This document shows, piece by piece, positions 17,000-25,462 of a stretch of 40,382 nt of DNA. This stretch comes from an uncultured Lachnospiraceae bacterium (GTDB lineage: Bacteria; Bacillota; Clostridia; Lachnospirales; Lachnospiraceae). A program made the translations under genes and the position numbers. Every line of letters starts with the position of its first letter. Position 1 is the first letter of the stretch. Where the stretch lies: NCBI GenBank assembly GCA_946549035.1, contig CAMNQH010000031.1, forward strand, positions 1 to 40,382. Reading direction: 5' to 3'. The notes under the pieces were generated by a model. It ran no database searches and had not been told where the DNA came from. It was given only the letters and a program-made list of their open reading frames with translations.

Positions 17000-18910
17000 T
17001 TACAGCCGCTTTACCTCATCCAGCCAGATCCGCCCGCAGGCGTCGCTGGGCATCCTCAAATCCCCTCTTGGAGAAACTGCCACGCTGCCCACCTTCGGCC
17101 CGTCCGGCAGACAGGAACGCTTGAATTGCTGACTGAAAAATCTCCGGTAAAATACTTGCATCCACTTTAAGATCGTCTCTTTCCGGTAGATGCCGTTAAA
17201 AGCAATCAAGGCCAGGCGGAAAATCTTAGACGGCGTAAACCCAAAGCGCAGCATATAGTACAGGTAAAAATCATGGAGCTCATAAGGTCCCACAATATCT
17301 TCCGTCTTTTGGGAGATCTGGCCCTCCTCAGGCGGCAACAGCTCCGGGCTCACAGGAGTATCCAATACATCCAGCAACACGGTCCGAAGCTCTTCATCCT
17401 GGCAGATATCCGCATAATACCCAACCAAATGGCGCACCAGCGTCTTGGGCACCGATCCATTCACACCATACATGGACATATGGTCTCCATTGTAGGTAGC
17501 CCATCCCAAAGCCAGCTCCGACATATCCCCGGTTCCAATCACCATGCCGTTTTTCTGATTGGCAATGTCCATGAGAATCTGCGTCCGCTCCCTGGCCTGG
17601 CTGTTTTCATATGTCACGTCATGCACGTCCCTTGACTGGCCGATATCCTTAAAATGCACGTTCACCGCTTCCTGAATATCCACTTCCAAAAACGATGCCT
17701 TCACGCATCGTATCATTTTTACCGCATTGTCATAGGTGCGTCCTGTAGTGCCAAATCCCGGCATCGTCACGCCCCAGATGCCTCCGGGATCCAGTCCCAG
17801 CAGCTCAAAGGCCTTTACCGTAACAAGAAGGGCTAGGGTAGAATCCAGTCCGCCGGAAATCCCCACCACTGCATTGCTGCACCCGGTATGCTCCAGGCGC
17901 TGCTTCAGTCCCATGGACTGAATCGCCAATATCTCCTCACACCGCTTTTTGCGCTGCTGGACGCTCTTTGGCACAAAAGGCAGGGGCAGCACCGGACGGC
18001 TTAACTGAGTCTCTGAAAGCCCCAGTCCAAAGGGAAGCTGAAGGTAGCCCCTTCCCTGGGTAAAAAAGGTACTCATTCTTCTTCGTTCTCCAACCATCTT
18101 CTGTACGTCGATCTCCCCGTAGACCGTCTCGTTTGTAAACCGTCTGGAAGACGCAAGGATGGTTCCCCCTTCTCCGATTATATTGTGGCCGGAATATACC
18201 ACATCCTGGGTGGACTCTCCCTCCCCGGCGCTGGCATAGACATACCCGCAAAACAGCCTTGCCGACTGGCCCTTCACCAAGGCTTCCCGGTAGAGATCCT
18301 TTCCGGTGGTTTCATTGCTGGCAGACAAATTTACAATCACGCTGGCCCCAGCCAATGCATGGGAAATACTGGGGGGATTGGGCGCCCACAAATCCTCGCA
18401 AATTTCAACCCCAATCTTCAATTCCGGTACTTCCTTCGTCACAAACAGCAGGCTGCTTCCCATAGGCGCCGACTGGCCTCCTGGCAGAAGAACCCCCACC
18501 GGCTCTTCCATACCGGAAGCAAAATACCTGCCTTCATAGAATTCATTGTACATAGGAATAAAGGTCTTAGGCACCAATCCCAGCACCCGGCCCTCTCCCA
18601 AGGCTGCCGCCACATTATATAATTTCCCCTCATGCATCAGGGGAAGCCCTACAAAGACAATTCCGTTATGTCCTCTGGTACGGGCTGCAATCTCCATCAG
18701 CTGCTCCCTGACCTGTCTCAGCAAAAGCTCCTGCAAGAACAAATCCCCGCAGGTATATCCGGTAATGCAAAGCTCCGGAAACACCAAAATAACAGCCCCG
18801 CGGCCAAAAGCCTCTTCCATTTTTTCACAAATGACTTCTTTATTGTATATTGGGTCGGCAACCTTAATTTTTGGCGTGATTGCCGCAGCTTTTACAAATC
18901 CATGTCTCAC
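17000..18910 (-). CDS. nadE: Glutamine-dependent NAD+ synthetase
   Basis: A 636-residue enzyme that amidates deamido-NAD to NAD using glutamine, the last step of NAD synthesis. The N-terminal nitrilase-like glutaminase domain has its catalytic triad Glu46 (FPELCITGY), Lys115 (LVPKTFIP) and Cys171 (EICEDLW). The C-terminal synthetase has the PP-loop SGGLDS at 352-357, and GTGDMSELALGW further on. The length fits the fused two-domain class. The GTG start at 18910 overlaps the hslO stop (GTGA) and is preceded by AAAGGAG at 8 bases. It is part of the methyltransferase-hslO-nadE-DUF5685-J protein operon. Confidence 0.95.
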   Translation of the reverse strand: MRHGFVKAAAITPKIKVADPIYNKEVICEKMEEAFGRGAVILVFPELCITGYTCGDLFLQELLLRQVREQLMEIAARTRGHNGIVFVGLPLMHEGKLYNVAAALGEGRVLGLVPKTFIPMYNEFYEGRYFASGMEEPVGVLLPGGQSAPMGSSLLFVTKEVPELKIGVEICEDLWAPNPPSISHALAGASVIVNLSASNETTGKDLYREALVKGQSARLFCGYVYASAGEGESTQDVVYSGHNIIGEGGTILASSRRFTNETVYGEIDVQKMVGERRRMSTFFTQGRGYLQLPFGLGLSETQLSRPVLPLPFVPKSVQQRKKRCEEILAIQSMGLKQRLEHTGCSNAVVGISGGLDSTLALLVTVKAFELLGLDPGGIWGVTMPGFGTTGRTYDNAVKMIRCVKASFLEVDIQEAVNVHFKDIGQSRDVHDVTYENSQARERTQILMDIANQKNGMVIGTGDMSELALGWATYNGDHMSMYGVNGSVPKTLVRHLVGYYADICQDEELRTVLLDVLDTPVSPELLPPEEGQISQKTEDIVGPYELHDFYLYYMLRFGFTPSKIFRLALIAFNGIYRKETILKWMQVFYRRFFSQQFKRSCLPDGPKVGSVAVSPRGDLRMPSDACGRIWLDEVKRL

Positions 18911-19782
18911 GTTATAATCTCCTTTAATTCTTCCGGGGTAAAGGTATAGTTGGTATTGCAGAAATGGCAGTTCACTTCAATGGGTTTCCCCTCCTGAATC
19001 ATCTCCCTTATCTCCTGTTCCCCAATACTGACGATCGCTTTTGTCACACGCTCCTTAGAGCAATTACAGAAAAAGCGGGCCGGGATCCGATCCGTAATCT
19101 GAAGCTCCAGATCCCCTAATAAAAGTTCCAGCAGCGTCTCCGGCGTATGCCCCTGCTCCAGTAAAGCAGTTACAGAATCCACCGCCGTCACCTTTTGCTC
19201 CAGGCGGCTGATCACCTCCTCCTCTGCAAAAGGCATTAACTGAATGATAAACCCTCCGGCCTGCTTCACCGTATTATTTTTTTCCATCAGCACTCCCAGT
19301 CCAACGGCGGAAGGCACCTGCTCGGAAGCTGCAAAATAGTAAGCCAAATCTTCCGCAATCTCACTGGTGGAAAGCTCCGTCTGTCCTCCATAGGGCTCCT
19401 TTAATCCCAGATCCTTGATGACATGCAAAAATCCGGGGCCCAAAGCGCCTGCCACATCAAGCTTCCCCTTCTCATTGGCAGAAATCAGCACATCCGGCAC
19501 CAAGGGGTATCCCTTGACAGTCCCCTTAGCATCCGCCGTCACAGTGAGCCCTTTCATAGGGCCGCTGCCTCTCACCTGAATGGTAAGGATATCTTTATCC
19601 CCCTTCATCATGACTCCCATCATAGCGCCTCCAGATAACAGCCGCCCTAACGCCGCCGTCACCACCGGACTGGTATTGTGGCAGCTTCTGGCTTTCTCCG
19701 TCAGCTCCCGGGACGTAATGGCAAACGCCCGAATCTGTCCCTTGGCCGCCACTGCCCTTACAATATAATCTGTCATATTCAC
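18907..19782 (-). CDS. hslO: Hsp33 redox-regulated chaperone
   Basis: A 291-residue cytoplasmic holdase chaperone activated by oxidation. The N-terminal domain shows TSPVVTAALGRLLSGGAMMG and GYPLVPDV. The C-terminal zinc-binding redox switch has all four cysteines: CxC at 239-241 (FCNCS) and CxxC at 272-275 (CHFC). The start is GTG at 19782, overlapping the methyltransferase stop as GTGA, with GGGGGA about 10 bases upstream; an ATG two codons later is an alternative. It overlaps nadE by 4 bases, so expression is coupled with NAD synthesis. Confidence 0.96.
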   Translation of the reverse strand: MNMTDYIVRAVAAKGQIRAFAITSRELTEKARSCHNTSPVVTAALGRLLSGGAMMGVMMKGDKDILTIQVRGSGPMKGLTVTADAKGTVKGYPLVPDVLISANEKGKLDVAGALGPGFLHVIKDLGLKEPYGGQTELSTSEIAEDLAYYFAASEQVPSAVGLGVLMEKNNTVKQAGGFIIQLMPFAEEEVISRLEQKVTAVDSVTALLEQGHTPETLLELLLGDLELQITDRIPARFFCNCSKERVTKAIVSIGEQEIREMIQEGKPIEVNCHFCNTNYTFTPEELKEIIT

Positions 19783-20540
19783 GCCTGTTTTATCCCCCTT
19801 TTTCCAAATTCCCTGGCTATCACATAAATCCTCTGGCTGTCCCCTCCGGGGGCTTCTTTTGTAAACGCGTCGTAAAACGTTACAAACTCCATCCCCGCCT
19901 CTTGCAGCAGCCGCCTGATATCCTCCAGATCATAGCCTCTCTGATAATGGGTCTCCTGATATTTCCGGTAAAGCTCTCCTTCTTCCCGTACAAACAGGGT
20001 CAAATCATATTCATTGATCTGCTCCGCCTTATGATAATAATTTTCCCATATAAAGCTGCCCGATTCCCGATTTTCACAAATCACCGTATCTCCCAGCACC
20101 ATTTCATATTTATACAGTGTGTTAAGGTCAAATATAAATATTCCTCCTGGATCCAGATAATTATTTACCAGTGCAAATACCTCCCGCAGCTCGTCCTCTT
20201 CTAATATATAGTTTATGGCATCGCAAATGCTTACCACTGCAGCCACGGTTCCGTACAATTCAAATTCCCGCATGTCCTGGCAAAGGTACAAAATCCCTTC
20301 CGCCCCTTGCTCCATGGCCGCCTGAAGCATTTCCTCAGAGCTGTCCACGCCAATCATATCGTAGCCTCGCTTTTGCAACAGCCGGGTCATCTTACCGGTG
20401 CCGCAGCCTAAATCCAGCACAATGCCATCTTTTACGCCATATTCCTGCAGCAACCCTGTTACATAAACTTCCCATTCTTCATAGGGGACATTGTCCATGA
20501 ACAGGTCGTATACCTGGGCAAACCCTGTATATGCCCGCAT
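19779..20540 (-). CDS. Class I SAM-dependent methyltransferase
   Basis: A 253-residue cytoplasmic methyltransferase. SAM-binding motif I is VLDLGCGTGK (41-50), followed by GVDSSEEML (motif II acidic end) and CDAINYILEEDELREVF, typical of methyltransferase domain 25/11 proteins. The C-terminal part (FDLNTLYKYE, YYHKAEQINEY) is shared with a widespread Firmicutes family of unknown substrate. It heads the operon with hslO and nadE, overlapping hslO by four bases. The ATG at 20540 has AAAGGGTGA upstream. Whether it modifies a small molecule or macromolecule cannot be told. Confidence 0.85.
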   Translation of the reverse strand: MRAYTGFAQVYDLFMDNVPYEEWEVYVTGLLQEYGVKDGIVLDLGCGTGKMTRLLQKRGYDMIGVDSSEEMLQAAMEQGAEGILYLCQDMREFELYGTVAAVVSICDAINYILEEDELREVFALVNNYLDPGGIFIFDLNTLYKYEMVLGDTVICENRESGSFIWENYYHKAEQINEYDLTLFVREEGELYRKYQETHYQRGYDLEDIRRLLQEAGMEFVTFYDAFTKEAPGGDSQRIYVIAREFGKRGIKQA

Positions 20541-20612
20541 TGCTGATCACCCTTTCTGACCTTGGTCTCTGGAACGTAAGGTTCCTCTCTCCCGGCCTGT
20601 TTGTCACATAAT

Positions 20613-20641
20613 AGTCTAGCATTTCCCTTATTTTCCGTCAA
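20613..20641 (-). promoter_or_regulatory. Promoter of the methyltransferase-hslO-nadE operon
   Basis: Minus-strand TTGACG (20636-20641) and TAGACT (20613-20618) with 17-base spacing. The -35 box overlaps the stop codon of the upstream deacetylase gene. The -10 match is moderate (4 of 6). Confidence 0.45.
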
Positions 20642-21414
20642 GGATTCTCCTGTAAAAATTGGGAGGTGAAATCTTCCCAATATTCGTAGGGAAGCATATG
20701 ATACAGCTTGCGGATGGCAGCCCGCTGGCTTTTGTAAATCTTTGCAAGCCTGCGTTTTTGGTTATACACCTCTTTTTCCATTTCCATAAGATCATAAGGA
20801 ACCTTATCGTCCACATAATAAGTTCCGAACCAAAACAGCTTTGCCTTGCATCCAGTTTCCTGATACATCTTTTTCACGCTTTCGTGAGTCATCTTATGCT
20901 GCGGATGTCCATACTCTCCTTTTTCATTATGGGTCGCCACCAGCTCCCAGTCCTGATAGCTTAGAATCTCCTTCAGATCTGATTCTATCTTTTGACGCCA
21001 GAATTTCCAATCGCTTTTCCTTTTACCGATTTTATCTGGATAGGACAGAATCAATCCCTGGTCCCCGGTTTCTTTCAGGACGCGTTCAAATTCTGCCCTG
21101 CGGATCTTATCGTATCCCCGGGTCAGACAAACCACCAGGTAATCTTCCTCCAGCAAATGCTTCCCGCCCCAAAGCAGTTCATCGTCAGGATGTGCAACAA
21201 TCATGACTTTTTTATAATTTTCAAGATGCAGCCTGTCTAAATCTGCAGCCGTTACTTTGGGTAAATTAAGATACGGATACAGCATTACCACTGACGCCAG
21301 CAAAAAAAGAAACGCTATTCCTCCCACACCTCCCAGAGCCAGATACCATACCCATCTCTTTTTTGCCGTTTTACGCCTGCTGTGCTCTCGATTACAAAAG
21401 GGCCCTCGCCCCAT
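20638..21414 (-). CDS. Membrane-anchored PIG-L family deacetylase
   Basis: A 258-residue protein. An N-terminal basic stretch and a hydrophobic helix (about 21-47, WVWYLALGGVGGIAFLFLLA) anchor it in the membrane, with the enzyme domain probably outside. The zinc motif AHPDDE is at 74-79. The later THNEKGEYGHPQH carries the third ligand motif (HPxH-like). PIG-L enzymes remove acetyl groups from N-acetylglucosamine-type sugars. The ATG at 21414 has AAGGAAG upstream and is preferred to an in-frame start at 21456. A TATAAT at 21479-21484 (minus) may be its -10 box. The true substrate is unknown. Confidence 0.88.
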   Translation of the reverse strand: MGRGPFCNREHSRRKTAKKRWVWYLALGGVGGIAFLFLLASVVMLYPYLNLPKVTAADLDRLHLENYKKVMIVAHPDDELLWGGKHLLEEDYLVVCLTRGYDKIRRAEFERVLKETGDQGLILSYPDKIGKRKSDWKFWRQKIESDLKEILSYQDWELVATHNEKGEYGHPQHKMTHESVKKMYQETGCKAKLFWFGTYYVDDKVPYDLMEMEKEVYNQKRRLAKIYKSQRAAIRKLYHMLPYEYWEDFTSQFLQENP

Positions 21415-21506
21415 AAATATCACTTCCTTCTCTCTCTGATCTTGGGATGTTACCACATTTCAACAAATGAGCTTCATAATTATAGCACGAACCATAAGCA
21501 AAACGC

Positions 21507-21545
21507 AGGTCGGGAATCCATAGTAAACTATTCCCGACCTCATTT
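21507..21545. terminator. Terminator downstream of the molybdate transport genes
   Basis: An 11-bp perfect stem, AGGTCGGGAAT (21507-21517) with ATTCCCGACCT (21530-21540). It lies 33 bases beyond the modC stop in the minus direction. The minus-strand T run is weak (GCGTTTTGCTT), while the plus side has CATTTTT. Confidence 0.55.
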
Positions 21546-21572
21546 TTACCTGTATGAACTTTTTTATGAATC

Positions 21573-22628
21573 TCACATCAAAAACATCATTTTCTCCTCC
21601 CGAAATGCAAGATAATCCGGAAGCCCCTTCTCTTCGATCTCCTGCTGACGCTCCCGCTGCAAAAACCAACAAATACGCTCCTGGCTAACCTCCCCCCACT
21701 CCGGCCGCAGATAATAATTGCATTCAAAGGGCAGCTTTGCCACACTCTCCAAACAAACCTTCAGACAGTTCTCCTGCCGTTCTCCCCATACCGGCACAAA
21801 ATCATGGGCACGGTAACCGATCCAGCCAGCCTCTTTGGGAACCTCCTGCCTGGTTTGAAGCATGATTCCCCAATCCAAAGCCTCCAGAAGATGACGATTC
21901 ACCCGCCTGATTCTGGAAAAATTCTTACACCCGGTAAGCCTGGCCGCCTCCCGGTATCTGGGACGCTGAAAAATCTCTTTTGTTTCACCGAAAATCACAT
22001 CTTTTCCCTGGTCCATCACCAACAGCTCCTGGCTGAACCGATAGATTTCATCCCGGCTGTGGGACACTAAAATCACAGTCCCGGCATAATCCTTTAGCAT
22101 TTCCGCCAGCTCCTGCTGCAGCTGATCCTTTAAAAATACATCCATGGCGGAAAAAGGCTCGTCCAATAAAATCGCCCCTGGCTCATAAGCCATAATCCGG
22201 GCAAGGGCCGTCCGTTGCTGCTGGCCTCCGGACAATTCTCTGGGAAAATGATGCTCCAGCCCCGAAAGCCGGAATGTTTCTATCATTTCTCCCACACGTT
22301 TTCGCTTTTCTTCCCGGCTTCCTTTTATCCCAACGCCAATGTTTTCCGCCACCGTCATGGTTGGAAACAGGGCGTAATTCTGAAACAAATAGCCAATATT
22401 TCGTTTTTGAGGCTTTACATCTTGTTTTCTTTGGGAGTCAAACAACACCTGCTCCCCCAGGCGAATCCACCCTTCCTGGGGCTTCTCAATTCCTGCAATG
22501 CATTTTAACGTCATGCTTTTTCCGCATCCGGAGGCTCCTAAAATCCCGATCCGGTTGGAAGCTCCATGAAATTGTACCATAAGCTGAAACGCTCCCAGCC
22601 TCTTTTGAATCTTTATGTCAATCCCCAT
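21573..22628 (-). CDS. modC: Molybdate ABC transporter ATP-binding protein
   Basis: A 351-residue ABC ATPase. Walker A GASGCGKS (31-38), Q-loop Gln83 (LFQNYALFP), signature LSGGQQQR (132-139), Walker B ILLDEP (153-158) and switch His (VSHSRDE) are all present. The C-terminal 100 residues form a regulatory extension. MoaD-independent assignment to molybdate rests on position directly after modA and modB and on the LFQNYALFPTMTVAENI type. The ATG at 22628 has AAGGAG five bases upstream. It is the last gene of the molybdenum operon. Confidence 0.93.
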   Translation of the reverse strand: MGIDIKIQKRLGAFQLMVQFHGASNRIGILGASGCGKSMTLKCIAGIEKPQEGWIRLGEQVLFDSQRKQDVKPQKRNIGYLFQNYALFPTMTVAENIGVGIKGSREEKRKRVGEMIETFRLSGLEHHFPRELSGGQQQRTALARIMAYEPGAILLDEPFSAMDVFLKDQLQQELAEMLKDYAGTVILVSHSRDEIYRFSQELLVMDQGKDVIFGETKEIFQRPRYREAARLTGCKNFSRIRRVNRHLLEALDWGIMLQTRQEVPKEAGWIGYRAHDFVPVWGERQENCLKVCLESVAKLPFECNYYLRPEWGEVSQERICWFLQRERQQEIEEKGLPDYLAFREEKMMFLM

Positions 22629-22666
22629 TTTTGCTCCTTCTTAGGCCTATAAGGACTTGTCCATTC

Positions 22667-23371
22667 CTACCAGCGCCGTTTTGACCTTCCTCCTTTTGCC
22701 ATGCCCAGGTTCATAAAAACTACCGCGGCAAACGCCAGGAGCAATACGATCATCACCCAAAATCCCGCCGTGCCGTAATCTCCATCCTGTATGACCATGG
22801 CAATCTTTTGGGAAATCGTTCCTGTCTTACCGGGAATATTTCCCGCTACCATAGAGGTGGCCCCATACTCTCCCAATGCCCTGGCAAAGGTGAGAATCGT
22901 ACCGGAGACAATTCCCGGCCCGGCGGAAGGCATAACAACCTTCCAGAAAATCTTTGTTTCTGACATTCCCAGCGTCCGGCCCGCATAGACCAGATTGATA
23001 TCAATTTGCTCCATGGCTCCCCGGGCATTCCGGTACATCAATGGAAACGCTATCACTGTGGCTGCCAAAATACATCCTAGCCAGGACTGAACCACCTTCA
23101 CGCCAAAAGATTCTGAAAGAAACAGCCCCAGGGGCCTGCGCATTCCAAAGACAAGCAGCAGAAGAAACCCTGCAGCCGTGGGGGGCAGCACCATAGGAAG
23201 CGTCAAAATCCCATCCAGAACTGCCCGGCCCGCGCCCCCAAGCTTTTGACTTTTCCGGGCTGCAAAAATTCCCAGAAAAAAGGAAAGGATCGTCGCCACA
23301 ACACCTGTTTTCAGAGAAATCCACAGAGGGCTCCAATCCAGTTTCGTTACAATATCCGCCATTGTATCCAT
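22667..23371 (-). CDS. modB: Molybdate ABC transporter permease
   Basis: A 234-residue inner-membrane permease with about five to six hydrophobic helices. TLPMVLPPTAAGFLLLLVFG is the ModB family signature, and the EAA-type loop that contacts ModC is near AGRTLGMSETKIFWKVVMP. It starts two bases after the modA stop, and the ribosome site (GGATGTGG) is weak, so translation is probably coupled to modA. An ATG three codons later is an alternative start. Confidence 0.94.
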   Translation of the reverse strand: MDTMADIVTKLDWSPLWISLKTGVVATILSFFLGIFAARKSQKLGGAGRAVLDGILTLPMVLPPTAAGFLLLLVFGMRRPLGLFLSESFGVKVVQSWLGCILAATVIAFPLMYRNARGAMEQIDINLVYAGRTLGMSETKIFWKVVMPSAGPGIVSGTILTFARALGEYGATSMVAGNIPGKTGTISQKIAMVIQDGDYGTAGFWVMIVLLLAFAAVVFMNLGMAKGGRSKRRW

Positions 23372-23373
23372 AT

Positions 23374-24291
23374 CTATTCCACATCCGTATCAAAATAATA
23401 AGACTCAAACACTTCCTTTGCCTCCTGGGACAACAGAAAGTCCAGAAACTGTTTCGCCGCCTCTCTTTGGTTCTCCCCGGCTTCTTTATTTTTTATTCTG
23501 GCAGCCGGATACAGAACCTCCCCTGTCAGCTCTGCATCCACAAGCTCCAAAATCTTTAGCTCCTCCTCATAGCCATAGATATCGGAATAATACGTAGTCC
23601 CCACTTCACAAGAGCCCTCCAGGACGGCAAGAAGCACCTTGCTCACATTGTCCTGCTCACTGATTACAACTCCTCCTAAAGCCTGGGACACCTGCTTTGT
23701 AGTAATAGCAGAAGGATCTTCCCCCGTTAAAATTCCCTGATTTAACAAGGCCTGTCTGGTATATCTTCCTACCGGAACGCTTTCTCCTGCAAGGGCGATG
23801 CTTGTTGCATCTTTTAAGGAAGAAAGTCCCCTTGCTTTAGTGCCGCTGTCTTTTCTCGTCACAACCGCCACCTGATTATTCACTATATTCCTGCGGCTGT
23901 TTTCTTCCACAAACCCTTCCGCCTCCAGCTGATCCATCTGGTTTGGAGATGCGGAAAAAAATATATCACAAGAAAATCCTTCTTTTATCTGCGTCATTAA
24001 GGTGCCGGAGCTTCCCACATTATAAGTAATCGTTACATTGGGATGATCTTTTTGAAATATTCGGGCCAATTCCGTCATTACGGTATCCAAGCTGGCTGCA
24101 ATAAAAATCTGTATCTCTACGTTCTCTTCTTTAGCTTTCCCCTGATTCTCATTTCCCCCAGTAGTCTGCTTTCCTGCTTCAAGGTCTCCCCTCCCGCAGG
24201 CCGACAGACATAAAAGCCCCGCCAATACAAACGCCAGCAGCTTGCGTTTCGTCCCATCCGCTTCTTGGACTGCTTTATGAAATCCCTGCAT
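23374..24291 (-). CDS. modA: Molybdate-binding lipoprotein
   Basis: A 305-residue extracellular substrate-binding protein. The signal peptide has basic residues, a hydrophobic core (LLAFVLAGLLCL) and lipobox LSAC (29-32), so Cys32 is lipid-anchored. The mature part shows ModA motifs: FIAASLDTVMTELARIF, YNVGSSGTLMTQI and DIFFSASPNQMDQLE, whose Ser/Thr residues contact the oxyanion. The ATG at 24291 has AGGAGG upstream and lies 9 bases after the MoeA-like gene, so they share a transcript. Confidence 0.94.
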   Translation of the reverse strand: MQGFHKAVQEADGTKRKLLAFVLAGLLCLSACGRGDLEAGKQTTGGNENQGKAKEENVEIQIFIAASLDTVMTELARIFQKDHPNVTITYNVGSSGTLMTQIKEGFSCDIFFSASPNQMDQLEAEGFVEENSRRNIVNNQVAVVTRKDSGTKARGLSSLKDATSIALAGESVPVGRYTRQALLNQGILTGEDPSAITTKQVSQALGGVVISEQDNVSKVLLAVLEGSCEVGTTYYSDIYGYEEELKILELVDAELTGEVLYPAARIKNKEAGENQREAAKQFLDFLLSQEAKEVFESYYFDTDVE

Positions 24292-24300
24292 GTATCCCTC

Positions 24301-25317
24301 CTACTTGCCAAACCCGCAGTTGGGGAACGTGCAAACCGGGCAGGACAAGCAAAGACCGCCTTCTCCCAGACAGTCGATGTCCTCCTTTGTAAGACGCTCA
24401 CCCGCCATAACTCTGGGAAGCACCAGGTCAAATATCGTTCTTTTGGCGTACATGACGCAGCCCGGCAGCCCTAAAATAGGAATATCTCCATAATAAGCCA
24501 GTAAAAACATAGCTCCCGGCAGCACCGGAGCTCCGTAAGAGACAACAGAAGAGGCTACGCTTCCAATGGCTCCCGGCGTTTTGTCGTCGGGATCCACGCT
24601 CATGCCTCCGGTGCAGATAATCATATCCGCTCCGGCCTCCAGCAGCTTTTTGATTCCTCCGGCAATCTGCTCCACCTCATCATTGCTGACCTCATGGCCT
24701 ATTACTTCCACATCGTACTCTGAAAGTTTCTCCAAAATCACGGGGGTGAAGGTATCCTGGATTCTCCCATAATACACTTCATTCCCGGTAGTCACAATCC
24801 CAGCCTTCTTTTTTAGAAAGGGCTTCAGCGCAAAAATCGGCTCCTGCCCTCCAATGGCTTTGGCCGCTTCCATTTTTTCTTTTTCTATTACAAGGGGGAT
24901 AATCCTTGTGCCTACCAGCTTATCTCCTTTTTTTACTGGGAAATCTCCATGTCTGGAAGCAATCATCATCTCCCCTAAGGCATTGATCTGGTTTAACTTT
25001 TTCCGGTCAATTTTAAAAAGCCCGTCGCACTCTGCCACCAGCTCGATTTTCCCCTCCTTAACGGGAGTAGGTCGCATAAATTCATTTTTGCATATTTCAT
25101 ACAGAATCTGGGCCCCTTCATTTTCATGGAGCATGGTTTCATCCTTTTCCCAGATATAGACGTGATCTTTTCCCACGCTTAGCAGAACTGGAATATCCTC
25201 TTTTGTAATGACATGGCCCTTTTTAAAAACCACATCTTTGGTTACGCCTTTGATAATTTGCGTAATGTCGTGGCAAAGGATTTGTCCTACGGCGTTTTGG
25301 GTTTTTATTTGTTTCAT
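24301..25317 (-). CDS. MoeA-like molybdopterin-binding protein with cysteine-rich tail
   Basis: A 338-residue protein with a MoCF_biosynth domain: GIVTTGNEVYYGRI, then ADMIICTGGMSVDPDD and LPGAMFLLAYYGDIPILGLPG. This fold binds molybdopterin in MoeA/MogA. The MoeA N-terminal region is only partly conserved and the protein is shorter than MoeA (about 400). The tail has Cys316, 323, 326, 329 and 334 (CLSCPVCTFPNCGFGK), a possible metal or iron-sulfur site. The ATG at 25317 follows GGAGG at 10 bases. It leads the modABC operon, so a role in molybdenum handling or cofactor insertion is likely. The frame stays open upstream of the start (see findings). Confidence 0.85.
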   Translation of the reverse strand: MKQIKTQNAVGQILCHDITQIIKGVTKDVVFKKGHVITKEDIPVLLSVGKDHVYIWEKDETMLHENEGAQILYEICKNEFMRPTPVKEGKIELVAECDGLFKIDRKKLNQINALGEMMIASRHGDFPVKKGDKLVGTRIIPLVIEKEKMEAAKAIGGQEPIFALKPFLKKKAGIVTTGNEVYYGRIQDTFTPVILEKLSEYDVEVIGHEVSNDEVEQIAGGIKKLLEAGADMIICTGGMSVDPDDKTPGAIGSVASSVVSYGAPVLPGAMFLLAYYGDIPILGLPGCVMYAKRTIFDLVLPRVMAGERLTKEDIDCLGEGGLCLSCPVCTFPNCGFGK

Positions 25318-25462
25318 GGGGACGACGCCTCCTTCTGTCATGGTATGATATTTTTCATAATACTCGTTTCCTTCTAATTCTGCAAGGGGTTTCCCTGCAT
25401 CCAGAATACGATTTTACAGCATCCCTTCTCTTTCCTCCAGCATCATGCCCCATGAAAAGGTT

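Noticed and set aside
25318..25462. A molybdenum-cofactor riboswitch before the MoeA-like gene
   Set aside because: I looked for a structured leader, but the stretch reads as decayed coding sequence and shows no recognisable Moco motif helices by eye.
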